DNA of 64,000 nucleotides, taken from Pogostemon cablin (Eukaryota; Streptophyta; Magnoliopsida; Lamiales; Lamiaceae). Below the pieces are notes generated by a model, which was given only the letters and a program-made list of their open reading frames with translations, was not told the origin of the DNA and did no database searches. The translations under genes were made by a program, and so were the position numbers. This document shows positions 44,740 to 55,062 of this stretch, in pieces. The stretch lies in the NCBI GenBank assembly GCA_023678885.1, contig CM042983.1, positions 28,750,279 to 28,814,278 on the forward strand. Direction: 5' to 3'. Positions within the stretch are counted from its first letter, which is position 1. The number at the start of each line of letters is the position of its first letter.

Positions 44740-45690
44740 GAGCAGAATACATAGCTTACAATTGAAAAGAAGTAGGAAAGAGTATAGAGATTGAGAGCTG
44801 AGAAGGACAAACTGAAGGAGTCTAAAAGAGATGAATGGCGAATTCCTAAGACAAAGATACCTCCTTTGTTTCCTTTGAGATTAGTGAAGAAGGTATTGGA
44901 AGACAAGTTCAAAAGATTTCAAGATATCATGAATAAGATCAGTTTGAACTTCTCTTTCTCAGAAACAATCATGGAGATGTTGTATTATGCCCGATTCCAG
45001 AAGGATATTATATTGAAGAAGAGGAACTTGAATGGAGTTGAAATAGTGAATTTATCTAAGAACTGCAGCTTGATCATTAAGAGGAATCTGCCAACAAAGC
45101 TGAAGGATTCGGGAAGCTTCACGATTCTATGTGAGATTAGTAAGGGGCCAGCACGAAGTGCCTTGTTTGACCTTGGGGAAAGTACTAACTTGATGTCTTT
45201 GTCCATATTTAAGAGGCCTAGTTTGGGGAATTTGACTTCCACGACAGTTGCTCTATAGTTGGTAGATAGGTCAATGACCTTTCCGAAATGTGTTATTGAA
45301 GATGTGCTAGTGAAAGTAGAGAAGCTGATCTTTTCTGTAGATTTTCTAGTGTTGGAGATAGAAGATGACAAGGATAATATTCCCCTTATCTTAGGGGGAC
45401 CGTTCCTTACCACAGCTGGAGCTATGATTGATGTGCAGAAAGGAGAGCTCAGACTGTGGATGGAGAATGAAGAGGTAGTTTTCAACCTTCACAAAGCAAT
45501 AAAGATGCCGATGGATACTCAATGCAATAACATCGATGTGGTGGAGGAGATCATAGAAGAAGACTTGTCTTTGATTCTATCTAAGTATCCTTTTGAGACG
45601 TGCTTGAGAGAATCTCTTACTTTTCCCAACATAGAGCTTGATGATTTATCTAATGAGTCATGTCTTGAATTTTTTGAAAACTTGCATACT
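44740..45690 (+). pseudogene. Protease and start of pol, second Athila piece
   Basis: The open piece 44791-45258 carries RDEWRIPKTKIPPLFPLRLV and the protease site as FDLGESTNLMSLS (D-L-G-E, altered). After a TAG at 45256 the frame continues from 45259 with DRSMTFPKCVIEDVLVKVEK and the ILGGPFLTTAGAMIDVQKGE motif. It ends at the join with Athila-2 gag at about 45690; that join is in frame, so one 393-codon ORF (45259-46440) fuses pol of one family to gag of another. Confidence 0.88.
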
Positions 45691-46362
45691 ATGGTGAAGT
45701 CGGGAAGAGATGATGAGATCGTCTCTAGTTTGACTAATATTAGCAAGCTACTAGAGTCTCAGCAAAAGCAGATTACGGACTTATCTCAGCGAGTACTAAT
45801 GATGAAGCAGGATGTTGGCTATGAAGGAGCTAGCCAAGAGGAGATTGAAGAGGCGAATTATGCCATGGGTCAAAGTATTCAAGGAACAAGGTTCCAAAAT
45901 CAAGAAAATTGGAATTATCAAGGGTACTACAATAATCGTGGTCCCACGGGTAATTATCAACAACCAAAGAGGCTGGAGTTTTCATGGAGTAACCCCAATA
46001 ATGAATTACAACCTCCTATCGGTGTTGATCTGGGCGCTAAGGTGGAAGAAGGGAAAATGGATTTCGAGGATACTGTGAACAGGTACATGGCGAGGAATGA
46101 TGTAAGAGTGGATCGTCTAGAGGCCAAGTTAGAAAATAAGATTGATGCCAATCATGAGGATTTATCTAAACAAGTTAAGGACCTTACATTGTTGATGGGG
46201 GAGATGGCAGAAAATGTGAACAAATTGACTCAAACTATTAAGAAGGGGAAGTTTCCATCTCAAAGTATTGAGAATCCAAAGTCTTGCCATGCCATCACAT
46301 TGAGGTCAGGTATGCAGTACGAAGGTCTGATAATACCGGCGAGCGAAAACGATGGGAACAGA
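45691..46362 (+). pseudogene. gag: Athila-2 gag, C-terminal part
   Basis: Resumes at MVKSGRDDEIVSSLTNISKL, then the Gln/Asn/Gly-rich NYQGYYNNRGPTGNYQQPKR and coiled-coil-like MARNDVRVDRLEAKLENK segments, the LTLLMGEMAENVNKLTQT block and a HAITLRSGMQYEG ending. It matches Athila-3 57170-57830 closely and lacks a zinc knuckle. Confidence 0.9.
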
Positions 46363-46363
46363 G

Positions 46364-46621
46364 AAGTTGCTCGACAGGACTTGAGTTGCTCGACTCGACC
46401 AGCTGGTCGAGCAGAGATCGAACAACCTCTAAAAAAATAGAATTACAATGCTCTATTTTCTGACAATCCGTTCGACTTACACTCTTCATTCGCCCAGACC
46501 ACCTTGGTTGAATGAAGGTCGAACAACACCTGGAGAATGGGAGCTCGAGATCAGCAATGCCGTTTGACCAAACCTAGTCTATTCGACCAAACCAGATTGG
46601 TCGAACAGAGTCGAACAACCT
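46364..46621 (+). repeat. Motif cluster, gag-protease spacer of Athila-2
   Basis: TTCGACC/GGTCGAA copies, partly as CTCGACC and GGTCGAGC, alternate in orientation over 260 bp. Confidence 0.8.
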
Positions 46622-46639
46622 CTTTTTGCATCCATTTCG

Positions 46640-47960
46640 ATACTGAATGCTACACCTATTGATAAAAACATCATAGTACCATCTCAAGAGCATAAAACTG
46701 AGGTTACAGTAGAGAAGAAGTGGGAAAGAGCTAAGAGGTTGAGAGTCGAAAAGAATAAAGCGAAGAAGATTGAACATGATAAATGGGGGATTCCCAAATA
46801 AAGATACCTCCACCGTTTTCTTTTAAGCTTGTCAAAAAGAGATTAGAAGAAAAGTTCAAGAGGTTTTTAGATATCATGAACAAAATAAGCTTGAACATTC
46901 TTTTCTCTGAAGCAATCTTGGAGATGACGTATTATGCCCATTTTCTGAAGGATATACTTTTGAAGAAGAAAAGCTTGAACGAAATTAAAACAGTGAATTT
47001 ATCAGAGAATTGCAGCTCGATCATACAAAGAAAGTTGCCAGCTAAGTTGAAAGATCCGGGAAGCTTTACTATCTTGTGTGAAATTGGAAAAGGGCCGGCA
47101 CGACATGCCTTATGCGATCTTGGGGCAAGCATTAATTTGATGCCTTTGTCTATTTATAAAAGGCTTGGTTTGGGGGAGTTAACTCACACAACAGTTGATC
47201 TACAATTGGCGGATAGGTCTATGACTTTTCCGAAGGGTGTTATTGAAGACGTTCTTGTAAAAGTTGAGAAGCTTGTCTTTCCTGTGGACTTTCTTGTGCT
47301 TGAGATGGAAGATGACAAGGATAATAGCCCTTTAATCTTAGGGAGAACTTTTCTTGTGACTGCGGGAGCTATGATTGATGTGCAAAAGAGTGAGCTACGC
47401 CTGAGGATGGATAAAGAAGAGTCTTATTTAACCTTGACAAAGCAATGAAAATGCCGATGGAGACACAATGTCACAGTATTGATGTGGTGGAGGAGATTGT
47501 GAATGAAGATATGTCTTTGATCCTCTCTAAGGATTCTCTTGAGACATGCTTGGCGAAGTCTCTTACTTTCCCACCACGGAGCTAGATGAACTATCCAACG
47601 AAATATGTATTGATTTCCTTGAAAATTTACTTATTTTGGGTGATAACAGGTTTGAGTCGAAAAGGACCAAGTTTGAAGAGGTGAAGTGGACTAGACAATA
47701 CTTGCCTTTGGATAGAGAAAGCACGATCAAATAAGAGAAAAAAAGGAGTTGAAACTGTTACCGGAGCACTTGAAGTATGCCTACCTAGGTGACAATGATA
47801 CATATCCGGTAATTGTACCTTATTCTCTTGATGATGATGAACTTGAGGAATTATTAGATGTGCTTAGAAAGTATACGTCCGCGATTGGTTGGTCTCTTGA
47901 TGATTTAAAGGGTATTACTCCATCATATTGCATGCATAGGATAAGATTGTTAGATGAGGC
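46640..47960 (+). pseudogene. Athila-2 protease and linker
   Basis: The open piece 46783-47448 reads KIPPPFSFKLVKKRLEEKF, the active site CDLGASINLMPLSIYKR and ILGRTFLVTAGAMIDVQKSE. One-base shifts follow near 47430, 47570 and 47735. Pieces 47546-47734 and 47749-47976 carry the acidic linker up to WSLDDLKGITPSYCMHRIRL. The active-site Asp is kept. Confidence 0.88.
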
Positions 47961-49460
47961 TAAGAATAGTATTTAGAATCAGCAGAGGGTGAATCCCGTG
48001 ATTCAAGAAGTGATTAGAAAGCAAATCTTAACGTGGCTAGATGCCGGAATTATATATCCCATTAGTGATAGTCCCCATGTGAGTCCATTGCATGTTGTAG
48101 CTAAGAAGGGGGCATGACTATTGTGAAAGCCGATGATGGTGAGACTTTAGCCACTGGGATTCCTACGGGATGGCGTGTGTGTACGGATTATAGGAAACTA
48201 AATGAAAATACATGCAAAGACCATTTTTTCCTTCCTTTAATGGATCAAATGCTTGATCGTCTTGCAGGGTATGAGTTTTATTGTTTCTTGGATGGGTACT
48301 CGGGTTATAATCAAATCATGATTACACCCGAGGACCAAGAAAATACTACTTTCACTTGCCCTTATGGAACTTTTGCCTTTAAAAAGATTCTTTTTGGGTT
48401 ATGTAATGCACCTGCTTTATTTCAGTGTTGCATGATAGCCATATTTGATGGGTTGATAGAGAAAATTATGGAGGTGTTTATGGATTACTTTTCTGTGTTT
48501 GGTTCCTCCTTTGATATTTGTTTATCTAATCTTGCTATTGTTTTGAAGAGATGCCAAGAAACTAATCTTGTCTTGAATTGGGAGAAGTGTCACTTCATGG
48601 TGAGAGATGGGATTTTTCTTGGCCATCATATTTCAGCCAAGGGACTGCAGGTGGATCGTGCAAAAGTGGTGGCCATTGAGAAGCTTCCACAACCTACTAA
48701 TGAAAAAGGAATACGGTCCTTCCTTGGACACGCAGGATTTTATAAGAGATTCATAAAAGACTTCTCAAAATATTCCAAGCCCTTATCTCATTTACTTGAA
48801 AAGGATGTTCCTTTTGTTTTTGATGAAGAGTGTCTAACAGCTTTTCAGGTTTTGAAAGAGGCGCTTATTACTGCACCTATCTTGATCACACCGGATTGGA
48901 CTCAGCCGTTTGTACTTATGTGTGATGCAAGTGACTTAGCACTTGGAGTGGTGCTTGGGCAGTTGAGGGACAAGAAGTTTTCAGCCATTTACTATATGAG
49001 TAAGACTTTTGATGCTGCACAAAAAAACTACACGGTAACGAAAAAGGAGTTTTTAGCTGTGGTGTATGCATTCAATAAGTTTCGACAGTATTTGGTTGGC
49101 ATGAAGACAATAAGGTATACGGATCACTCTGTGATCCGATACTTGATGGAGAAGAAGGAAATGAAGCCAAGGATCATTAGATGGATTCTTCTTCTGCAAG
49201 AATTTGATATGGAGATCCGAGGTAAGAAGGGTACAGAGAACGTTTTGGCGAATCACCTATCAAGGTTGGAGACAAGTGAGCACTATGATGATTCTTTTGA
49301 TTACATAGAAGAAATGTTCCCAAATGAGAAGATCATGGCAGTGTTTGTTGAAGGAGCGGAAAGAGCATGTGTAGTGGCTACTCAAGGGATGATCCATGGT
49401 ATGCGAATTATGTGAATTACATTGCCGTAGGAGAAATTCCAAGAGATCTCAACCGATATC
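47961..49460 (+). pseudogene. Athila-2 RT and RNase H, truncated by the PMD element
   Basis: The open piece 48114-49415 (433 codons) has CTDYRKLNENTCKDH, FYCFLDGYSGYNQI and TFTCPYGTFAF. The active site reads FMDYFSVFG, with the second catalytic Asp replaced by Tyr. RNase H motifs LMCDASDLALGVVLGQ and YTDHSVIRYLM follow. After a shift near 49390 (AERACVVATQG) the homology runs to 49460 and stops at the LTR boundary. Confidence 0.92.
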
Positions 49461-50361
49461 TGTAACAACAAATATTGTATTTATAATAAAATAAACACAA
49501 AAGAATTACAATAATAATCCAAAGGATTAAACTTGAAAATTTAGGAACAATCTCTATCAATCCTCTGATTCTTCTCCCGAACCAATTTGGCTTGACTTTG
49601 ACTTGTGTTGACTTGACCGCGTTGACTGTGTATTTTGAGTCGGATCTTCAGTTGAAGCTTGTCTGAACTCGGATTTGGGATCTTATAACATTTATCCAGA
49701 GGCGTCGAGCCTTTGTTTGAATTAAACGTACTTGATCCGAAGAAACACTCGATCTGGGGGGCTTAGCACCTTTATCCCAGGTCGTATGTTGTTCTTGGCG
49801 CGAAGAACACCGAAGAACTTAGTTTATGAAGAACGCTTGATTTGGGGGGCTCCGCACCTTAATCCCGAATCGTTTGCCGTTCTTGACTTGAAGATGCTTG
49901 AAGATCTCAAGGGAGCGCTGCTCGTTTTCTTGATCTCTTCAGAGCGTTTATGTCTTCAAGTCTTTGAATGTGTGTGTGATGAATGGAAGAGGACTCCTTA
50001 TATAGGTGAAGGAATGAGCATGCCCCATAAATAACTTGCAATCTGATTGGTCTATGACAGATTTGGCCTGGTTCTGCGGGTTTGGACCGTTCCAAATATA
50101 TCACAGCCTGATTGGTCATTGCTTATTTTGACCTGATTTTGGAACCTTCCATGCTTTACTTAACTTAGGGGTCAAGTTTTACTTAATTTAAACCCTACTT
50201 AATTTGTTGGGTATTAAATTAATTATCAATTATTTATTAATCTATTTTAGGAATTAATTTATTAAATCCCCAAAATAAAATATAATAAATTAAAATTGAT
50301 ATTTAATCAATAAAATCCACGTGTCGCCATTTAATTGGACCGTGAATTTTAATTGCTTACA
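49461..50361 (-). repeat. 3' LTR of the PMD-carrying element
   Basis: Ends TGTAACAACAAA and AATTGCTTACA form a short inverted TGTAA/TTACA terminus. It holds a ~100-bp internal duplication (GATCTGGGGGGCTTAGCACC near 49750 and GATTTGGGGGGCTCCGCACC near 49840). The ORF over the duplication (49732-50034) has no domain I recognise. Confidence 0.75.
49997..50006 (-). promoter_or_regulatory. Minus-strand TATA box in the LTR
   Basis: The minus strand reads CCTATATAAGGAGTCC. It supports transcription of the host element leftwards across its LTR. Confidence 0.5.
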
Positions 50362-50374
50362 AATGCCCCCTTGC
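50362..50374 (-). other. Polypurine tract of the PMD-carrying element
   Basis: GCAAGGGGGCATT on the minus strand, abutting the LTR. No tRNA primer complement is seen there, which argues against this being a 5' LTR on the plus strand. Confidence 0.6.
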
Positions 50375-51050
50375 GATTTGTTCACGGATAGTATGTCTTG
50401 TTGTGAAGGAATCGCAAAAGATTTGTTTCTTATTCACCAAGATTTCATGAACCTTACCCAAAATTATCAAAGTTATTTGTAGTAAAGAATCTCCTACAAT
50501 TTTGTAGAGCTTGCGCACCTCACAATAATCTCCATGATTATCCATGAGTCCACTAGTAGCTTCTATAATTATCCACAAATAATTTCCATAATTATCCATG
50601 AGTCCATAATTATCCATGAATCCACTACTATATAATGGTACTTCATGAACTCAATTTTTTTCATCAAAGCTATCCAACAAACAAGATATTCACTTCAGTT
50701 CTTGGTTCTTCCTTCTCTTATTTGAATTTTTCTCTTCCTTTCCAAAGTGTAGCATGAAGTGTTTCTAAATTTTTTCTCTTCTTCAGCATTGCTCCAAGAG
50801 GTTGCCAATTCACAAGTATAAGATCTCAATCTATTCTTCTTTAATTCGCTCTTCTTTTATTTGTCTTTCTTGTTTCTTGTTTATTTTCCCTATTTATAAA
50901 CTGATTATTTGTCTTCACGTAATCACCAAGGTAAGCCCCATCACTTGTGTTCTCATATTTACTTCTATATCTCTTCAGTTCTTTTCCTTGTTGTTCTTTC
51001 TTCTTTTTTTTTTTACAACACAACGAAGCGAAGAAAAGAGAAGAAAATAG
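50375..51050. other. Spacer between LTR and repeats, no gene seen
   Basis: Contains a short tandem phrase (ATAATTATCCATGAGTCCA and variants, near 50530-50625) and pyrimidine-rich runs near 50940-51015. ORFs here are short and without recognisable domains. Confidence 0.5.
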
Positions 51051-51420
51051 AAGATTTTAACATGCTAAAGCAATCGAACCAACGATGTCGAGGTAGAGAG
51101 CGATCGACGGCGGATCACCCATTGTGGTTGCTTGTCGGGCTCATACCGCGAGGTGAAAAGCAGTCAACGGCAGACCACCCATGGTGGTTGCTTGTTGGGC
51201 TCACACCTCCGACGACGCTTTGGCGACGAGGTGACAAAAATCCGACCAAGGAGAAGATTTTAACATACTCAAACAGTCGAACCAACGATGTCGAGGTAGA
51301 GAGCGGTCGACGGCGAATCACTCATGGTGGTTGCTTGTCGGGCTCATACCTCCGGCGTGTTGATGCAGCGAGAGCGGACTACCCATGGTAGTTGCTTATC
51401 GAGCTCATGCCTCTGGCAGC
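51051..51420. repeat. 203-bp tandem duplication with internal ~65-bp repeats
   Basis: AAGATTTTAACAT and AACCAACGATGTCGAGGTAG occur near 51051 and again at 51254, 203 bp apart. Within the units GGTTGCTTGTCGGGCTCAT recurs at about 65-bp spacing, and again near 51385 in changed form. Confidence 0.8.
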
Positions 51421-51606
51421 ATTGCTTTTGAAGAGCGGGAGGGGGGTCGACGAGTGAAATTGAGGGAGCATACTGATGAAGACAACAATCAGACCGGCGG
51501 CGGCTTAGCAAGGCCTCTCGTTCACGTCTCCGAAAGGGTGCCAAACTTTGGCAGCAACCCATGACTTCGGTTGCGCGTGGCGAGCGGCGGTTGAGCCGGC
51601 AGGTTT

Positions 51607-51960
51607 GGGAGCGGCCGAGCGGTGGTGGTCGTTGCATCGCGATTCCGGCAGTAGAAGTGCGGCTGAGCGGCGGCGGTCGTTGCATCGCGATTCTGGCAGC
51701 AGAAGGTGCGGCTGAGCGGCGGCGGTCGTTGCATCGCAATTCCGGCAGCAGAAGGTGCGGCTGAGCGGCGGCGGTCGTTGCATCGCGATTTCGGCAGCAG
51801 AAGGTGCGGCTGAGCAGCGGCGATCATCCACTGCATGATCCCGTCGGCAAGTTTTGGGAGCGGCCGAGCGGTGGTGGTCATTGCGTCGCGATTCCGGCAG
51901 CAGCAGGGGCGGCTGAGCGACGGCGATCATCCACCGCGCAATCCCGTTGGCAAGTTTTGG
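51607..51960. repeat. 49-bp GC-rich tandem repeats
   Basis: TGCGGCTGAGCGGCGGCGGT starts units at 51658, 51707 and 51756, with a changed copy at 51805, all 49 bp apart. Partial units before (51607) and after (about 51855-51960) start GGAGCGGCCGAGCGGTGG. As 49 is not a multiple of three the frame rotates, so the long overlapping minus-strand ORFs here are repeat translation. Confidence 0.9.
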
Positions 51961-52486
51961 CAGTGGGTAGAACTCCGCCTGACGGAGTCGCGACACTGAT
52001 AATCCACACAAAAGGGTGCTCAATTTTGACTTTTCAAGCCAATTTTGACCCCTTTTAATGGGCTCAAGCCCAACAACTTTAATTTAATTTGGGCCCATTG
52101 TTTTGAACTTGGGTCCAAAATTTTTAAACCATGGACTTAGATTCATATTTTGATTGTTGAGCCCACAACTACTTTGGGCTTAAACTAGCTTAAACCTCGG
52201 GCCATTACCTTGAATTTCTAGGGCCTAAATTAAATTTAATCCATGTTTTATGCTACGTTATTAATTAAACGTACACATGAATTATTTTAATCACCCCATC
52301 ATCATCTTTGCCTCCTTTATCATATGTACTTTAATTTATAATTTCAAATCTAATAATTAATTGACCCCATGAATTTATTTTGGGCCTTTTAATTAATTAA
52401 ATTCATAAATTTAAATTATACACATTTTCCTATCTTCTCGTCTCTAATATTCCTTTGTTTTTTTGGTAGCTAACTCAACTTTCAAT
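51961..52486 (+). other. Region upstream of the PMD ORF
   Basis: AT-rich with several TGGGCC/GGGCCC phrases. A pyrimidine run then TTTTTTTGGTAG ends at about 52469, just before the PMD start codon; it looks like a splice acceptor, so a 5' intron is possible. I see no other gene. Confidence 0.45.
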
Positions 52487-54511
52487 ATGGTTTTCTTCAA
52501 AACTATAACGGGAAAGTCCGGCTCAAGCTACTTGGTTATTCTGGAAGATGCACATCAACCTTTGCCCCAAGGAACTCGTCTTTTGCTCGGGCAATCTTTG
52601 CTAGGGAACTGTGCTTATGTTCCCCCAAGAAGCAAAAATGAATTTTTCTTGGCATGTTGGTCTTATGAATCTTCTTCAAGTAAAAATAACATGAGTTGGA
52701 CCTTGAAAGGAGCTGACGTTGAGCCAGAAATTAATTCGGCACCCTTACCCTCTTTAGGACGCCGCATTGCAAAAGGAAAAGCATCATGGGGAGAACCCAT
52801 CAAATTTCTTGGAGACTTCCACTATATCAAGGGCTATTGGGAATGGACTGGAGATATTTTAAGTCGATGCGGATCCATTCTTCGAAACACAAAGCTCTAT
52901 GATGCTGTCTTTGCATCTCTCTTTACCTACGATTGCAGCTGTGAAATTATGAAGGCATTCTGTGAAGCTTGGTGTTCTTCCACCAACACTTTACTTACCA
53001 AATTCGGGGAGATGTCACTTTCTTTATGGGACTTATACAACTTGATGGGACTACCCATAGCGGGTTATGTGTATGATGAAGTTGTGCCATGTGTAGAAGA
53101 ATTGCTTTCCATGAAGGATGGTTTACGTATCCCGCGCAGCTGTAGATCTTTACTTGGTGCCTATCACGTACTTTGCAAGGGTGCAAACAGAAGAAGTGTA
53201 ACCATTGACCAGTGGGTAGATTTTTGGTCTAAGAAGGCTATAACATACCTTGAACCTCCCACACGTGTTGAAAGAAAGACGACTTCTCGGCCAAAAAAAA
53301 CTTATAATTCGACTGGTGTTATTTCAAGTCACCAGCCATGGACGTCTGCTGAAATAGATCAATTTAAAAAGTTGGGCATTTCCCAAACCGATCAGGAAGA
53401 GACCTATCTAGCTGCTTACTTAGCTTTCTGGCTCTGTGCGTTTGTATTTCCGGGTGGCGAAGTAGGCTTGATACGACCGAGTACCTTTAAAGTGGAAAGC
53501 TTAATGGCTGCAGGAAAAAAAGTGAGTCTTGCCATTCCAGTTTTGGCAAACATTTACCATGGCTTGAATGCAATTTCAAACTCGTCGAATTTATCTGAAA
53601 TTAAATCGACCTTTCCGGTTCATTTCGTTCATGCTTGGCTGGCTCACTACTTCAAAACTCATTTTTCGGTCGGAAGTAAATTAGCATATCCTCGAATGGT
53701 GACATACTCTGGTGAGCAGGGAGCAAGATACTTCGATGCTGAAGACGCTCACAAACGAATCCACATAGCTGATAATGCCTTATGGACTTGCAATATTTTT
53801 TCTAAAGATAAAGCGATCCACTACACGGATGATGGAAATAAGAAATGGGATAATTGGGCCCATCTGGTGGCTATCCGTACTAGCTACCTCACTTTGCGGC
53901 AGGGTAGTTATTTTTTGATGGAGCCCTACTCCCCTCACAGGTTTGCTCGTCAATTTGGCTTCTTACAAGATGTTCCTAAGATGCTTAGAACCAACCTTCG
54001 GAAAGCATCTTTAGAAGAAGGATTCAACCATTGGAAACATTGTACTTCGTATAACTCTACCTCCGAAGCTTACTTTCCATGTGCAACCCCAGCTCCTAAA
54101 AACTACTCTACTACTGAGTATAAGGAGTGGTGGAAGCAAGTCCACGGAACTTACTTATCTGATCATATCAAGGCTTTGACTACCCCAGTTTCAAAACCTC
54201 CGGAGGAAGAAGTGGACATCATTAATGACCTTGATGATGATAATCAAGAAGTTCAGGATATTTCTCCGGTGTATGATGAAGTTTTACAACCTACAGTGCA
54301 TAAAAGGAAGAAAAGTTCCCCTCATTCTACAGAAAGTCGTAGCGCCTCTACTGAACACCATTGGAAGAGAAAGAAATCTGTTGTTCACACTGAAAAACAA
54401 GATAAAGAGGTTTCTTCCATTCTCTCTCCTCTTTTCCATTTTTCTTTATTTCATTTTCTTACAAAGCCTTCTTTTATTATTGAAGGTTGCGCTGAAAATT
54501 TCTGGCTCTAA
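52487..54511 (+). CDS. Plant mobile domain (PMD) protein, main exon
   Basis: From the ATG at 52487 (MVFFKTITGKSGSSYLVIL) the frame is open for 674 codons. The middle resembles the PMD ('aminotransferase-like, plant mobile domain') family known from MAIN/MAIL genes and from plant transposons: LSLWDLYNLMGLPIAGYVYD (about residues 180-200), AFWLCAFVFPGGEVGLIRPSTF, VSLAIPVLANIYHGLNAI and FPVHFVHAWLAHYF. A basic tail (HKRKKSS ... WKRKKS) could direct it to the nucleus. The last ~35 codons after DKE are hydrophobic and start with GT, so they are probably intron. No stop breaks the 2 kb. It runs opposite to its host element. The molecular role of PMD is not established. Confidence 0.75.
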   Translation: MVFFKTITGKSGSSYLVILEDAHQPLPQGTRLLLGQSLLGNCAYVPPRSKNEFFLACWSYESSSSKNNMSWTLKGADVEPEINSAPLPSLGRRIAKGKASWGEPIKFLGDFHYIKGYWEWTGDILSRCGSILRNTKLYDAVFASLFTYDCSCEIMKAFCEAWCSSTNTLLTKFGEMSLSLWDLYNLMGLPIAGYVYDEVVPCVEELLSMKDGLRIPRSCRSLLGAYHVLCKGANRRSVTIDQWVDFWSKKAITYLEPPTRVERKTTSRPKKTYNSTGVISSHQPWTSAEIDQFKKLGISQTDQEETYLAAYLAFWLCAFVFPGGEVGLIRPSTFKVESLMAAGKKVSLAIPVLANIYHGLNAISNSSNLSEIKSTFPVHFVHAWLAHYFKTHFSVGSKLAYPRMVTYSGEQGARYFDAEDAHKRIHIADNALWTCNIFSKDKAIHYTDDGNKKWDNWAHLVAIRTSYLTLRQGSYFLMEPYSPHRFARQFGFLQDVPKMLRTNLRKASLEEGFNHWKHCTSYNSTSEAYFPCATPAPKNYSTTEYKEWWKQVHGTYLSDHIKALTTPVSKPPEEEVDIINDLDDDNQEVQDISPVYDEVLQPTVHKRKKSSPHSTESRSASTEHHWKRKKSVVHTEKQDKEVSSILSPLFHFSLFHFLTKPSFIIEGCAENFWL

Positions 54512-54844
54512 GGCTGCTGAAGAAAACGAATTAATTACTGCTGTTACTTCAAAAAAAATTGGCAGCTGAGGTTTCCCCCTTTTCCTTATCTTATTTTTTC
54601 ATTGTATATCCTCATTTTTATACTAGCACATTTTTCCTCTTATCAGATCTTGGGCATCTCTTCAAATTCTAGTAGCGGTGACAATTCTGATGAGAGTGAT
54701 GATTCTACTGAAAGTGATGCATCGACCACAGGGGCGAATTCTTCAAAGGTACGTCCCATGATCTCAGAATTTATATCTAAGAAGATTACTCGTGATCTCA
54801 AAGGGAAATTTGCTCGGAGTGCATGGAGTAAAATAAGAAGAAAA
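54409..54844 (+). CDS. PMD gene 3' exons, tentative
   Basis: Two GT...AG intervals are plausible: about 54409-54486 (GTTTCTTCC ... TTGAAG) and 54571-54648 (GTTTCCCCC ... TATCAG). The exon between them reads VALKISGSKAAEENELITAV and meets a TGA at 54567; the next stretch reads an acidic, Ser-rich SSNSSSGDNSDESDDSTESD. The two cannot be joined into one frame with the sites I can see, so the exact model is open. The last frame runs 15 bases into the Athila-3 LTR, whose own TAA ends it. Confidence 0.35.
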
Positions 54845-55062
54845 CTGATGAGTGTGTAAATTCACAAGTTTGGCGCTATGTTTTGTGCTAGTTTTGGAGA
54901 GTTTTGATGTGGAAATAGGTGGAAAACCTATATATATTGTGAAATAACATGAATCAGGTGTTAGTGGAGCTATTTGAGTGTTTTCTTAGCAAAAACGGAG
55001 TGAAAGAGCCAAGAATCGAAGAGACGGAGTCGAAGCCACGCGAACCGCCCAAGAAGTAGGTG

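Larger units (their letters stand above)
42468..45690 (+). mobile_element. Second Athila-family piece lodged in Athila-2 gag
   Basis: Contains the tail of an LTR ending CCAACA (42468-42671), a tRNA-Asp primer site, a second gag, a motif cluster and the start of protease-pol, ending in the ESCLEFFENL region. Athila-2 gag resumes at MVKSGRDDEIVSS (45691). Only about 9 bp of Athila-2 gag are missing at the join, and neither end is an LTR terminus, so this is not an ordinary insertion. Confidence 0.85.
39754..49460 (+). mobile_element. Athila-2: chimeric Athila-type element, cut in integrase by the PMD element
   Basis: A 1.7-kb LTR, tRNA-Asp primer site and gag are followed by a 3.2-kb piece of another Athila family (42468-45690), then by the rest of its own gag, the motif cluster, protease, RT and RNase H. 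It stops at AACCGATATC (49460), within what Athila-3 reads as DLNRYQLAKF. Multiple stops. Its 3' half would lie outside the window. Confidence 0.92.
49461..54844 (-). mobile_element. LTR element carrying an antisense PMD ORF, cut by Athila-3
   Basis: Starts with a 901-bp LTR (TGTAAC...TTACA) that breaks Athila-2. Next to it the minus strand reads GCAAGGGGGCATT directly before TGTAAGC, a polypurine-tract arrangement that makes this the 3' LTR of a minus-strand element. A minus-strand TATA box lies in the LTR. Inside are a GC-rich repeat region and a plus-strand PMD ORF. The element's own gag-pol and 5' LTR would lie beyond Athila-3, outside the window. Confidence 0.7.

Noticed and set aside
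45259..46440. 393-codon ORF as a novel single protein
   Set aside because: It is an accidental in-frame fusion of pol of one Athila family with gag of another at the 45690 join.
49461..50361. 5' LTR of a plus-strand element driving PMD
   Set aside because: The bases after the LTR match no tRNA 3' end, and they form a polypurine tract on the other strand, next to a minus-strand TATA box.
51344..52023. Overlapping minus-strand ORFs of 119-172 codons
   Set aside because: They read the 49-bp GC-rich repeats in rotating frames; no domain and no consistent coding frame.
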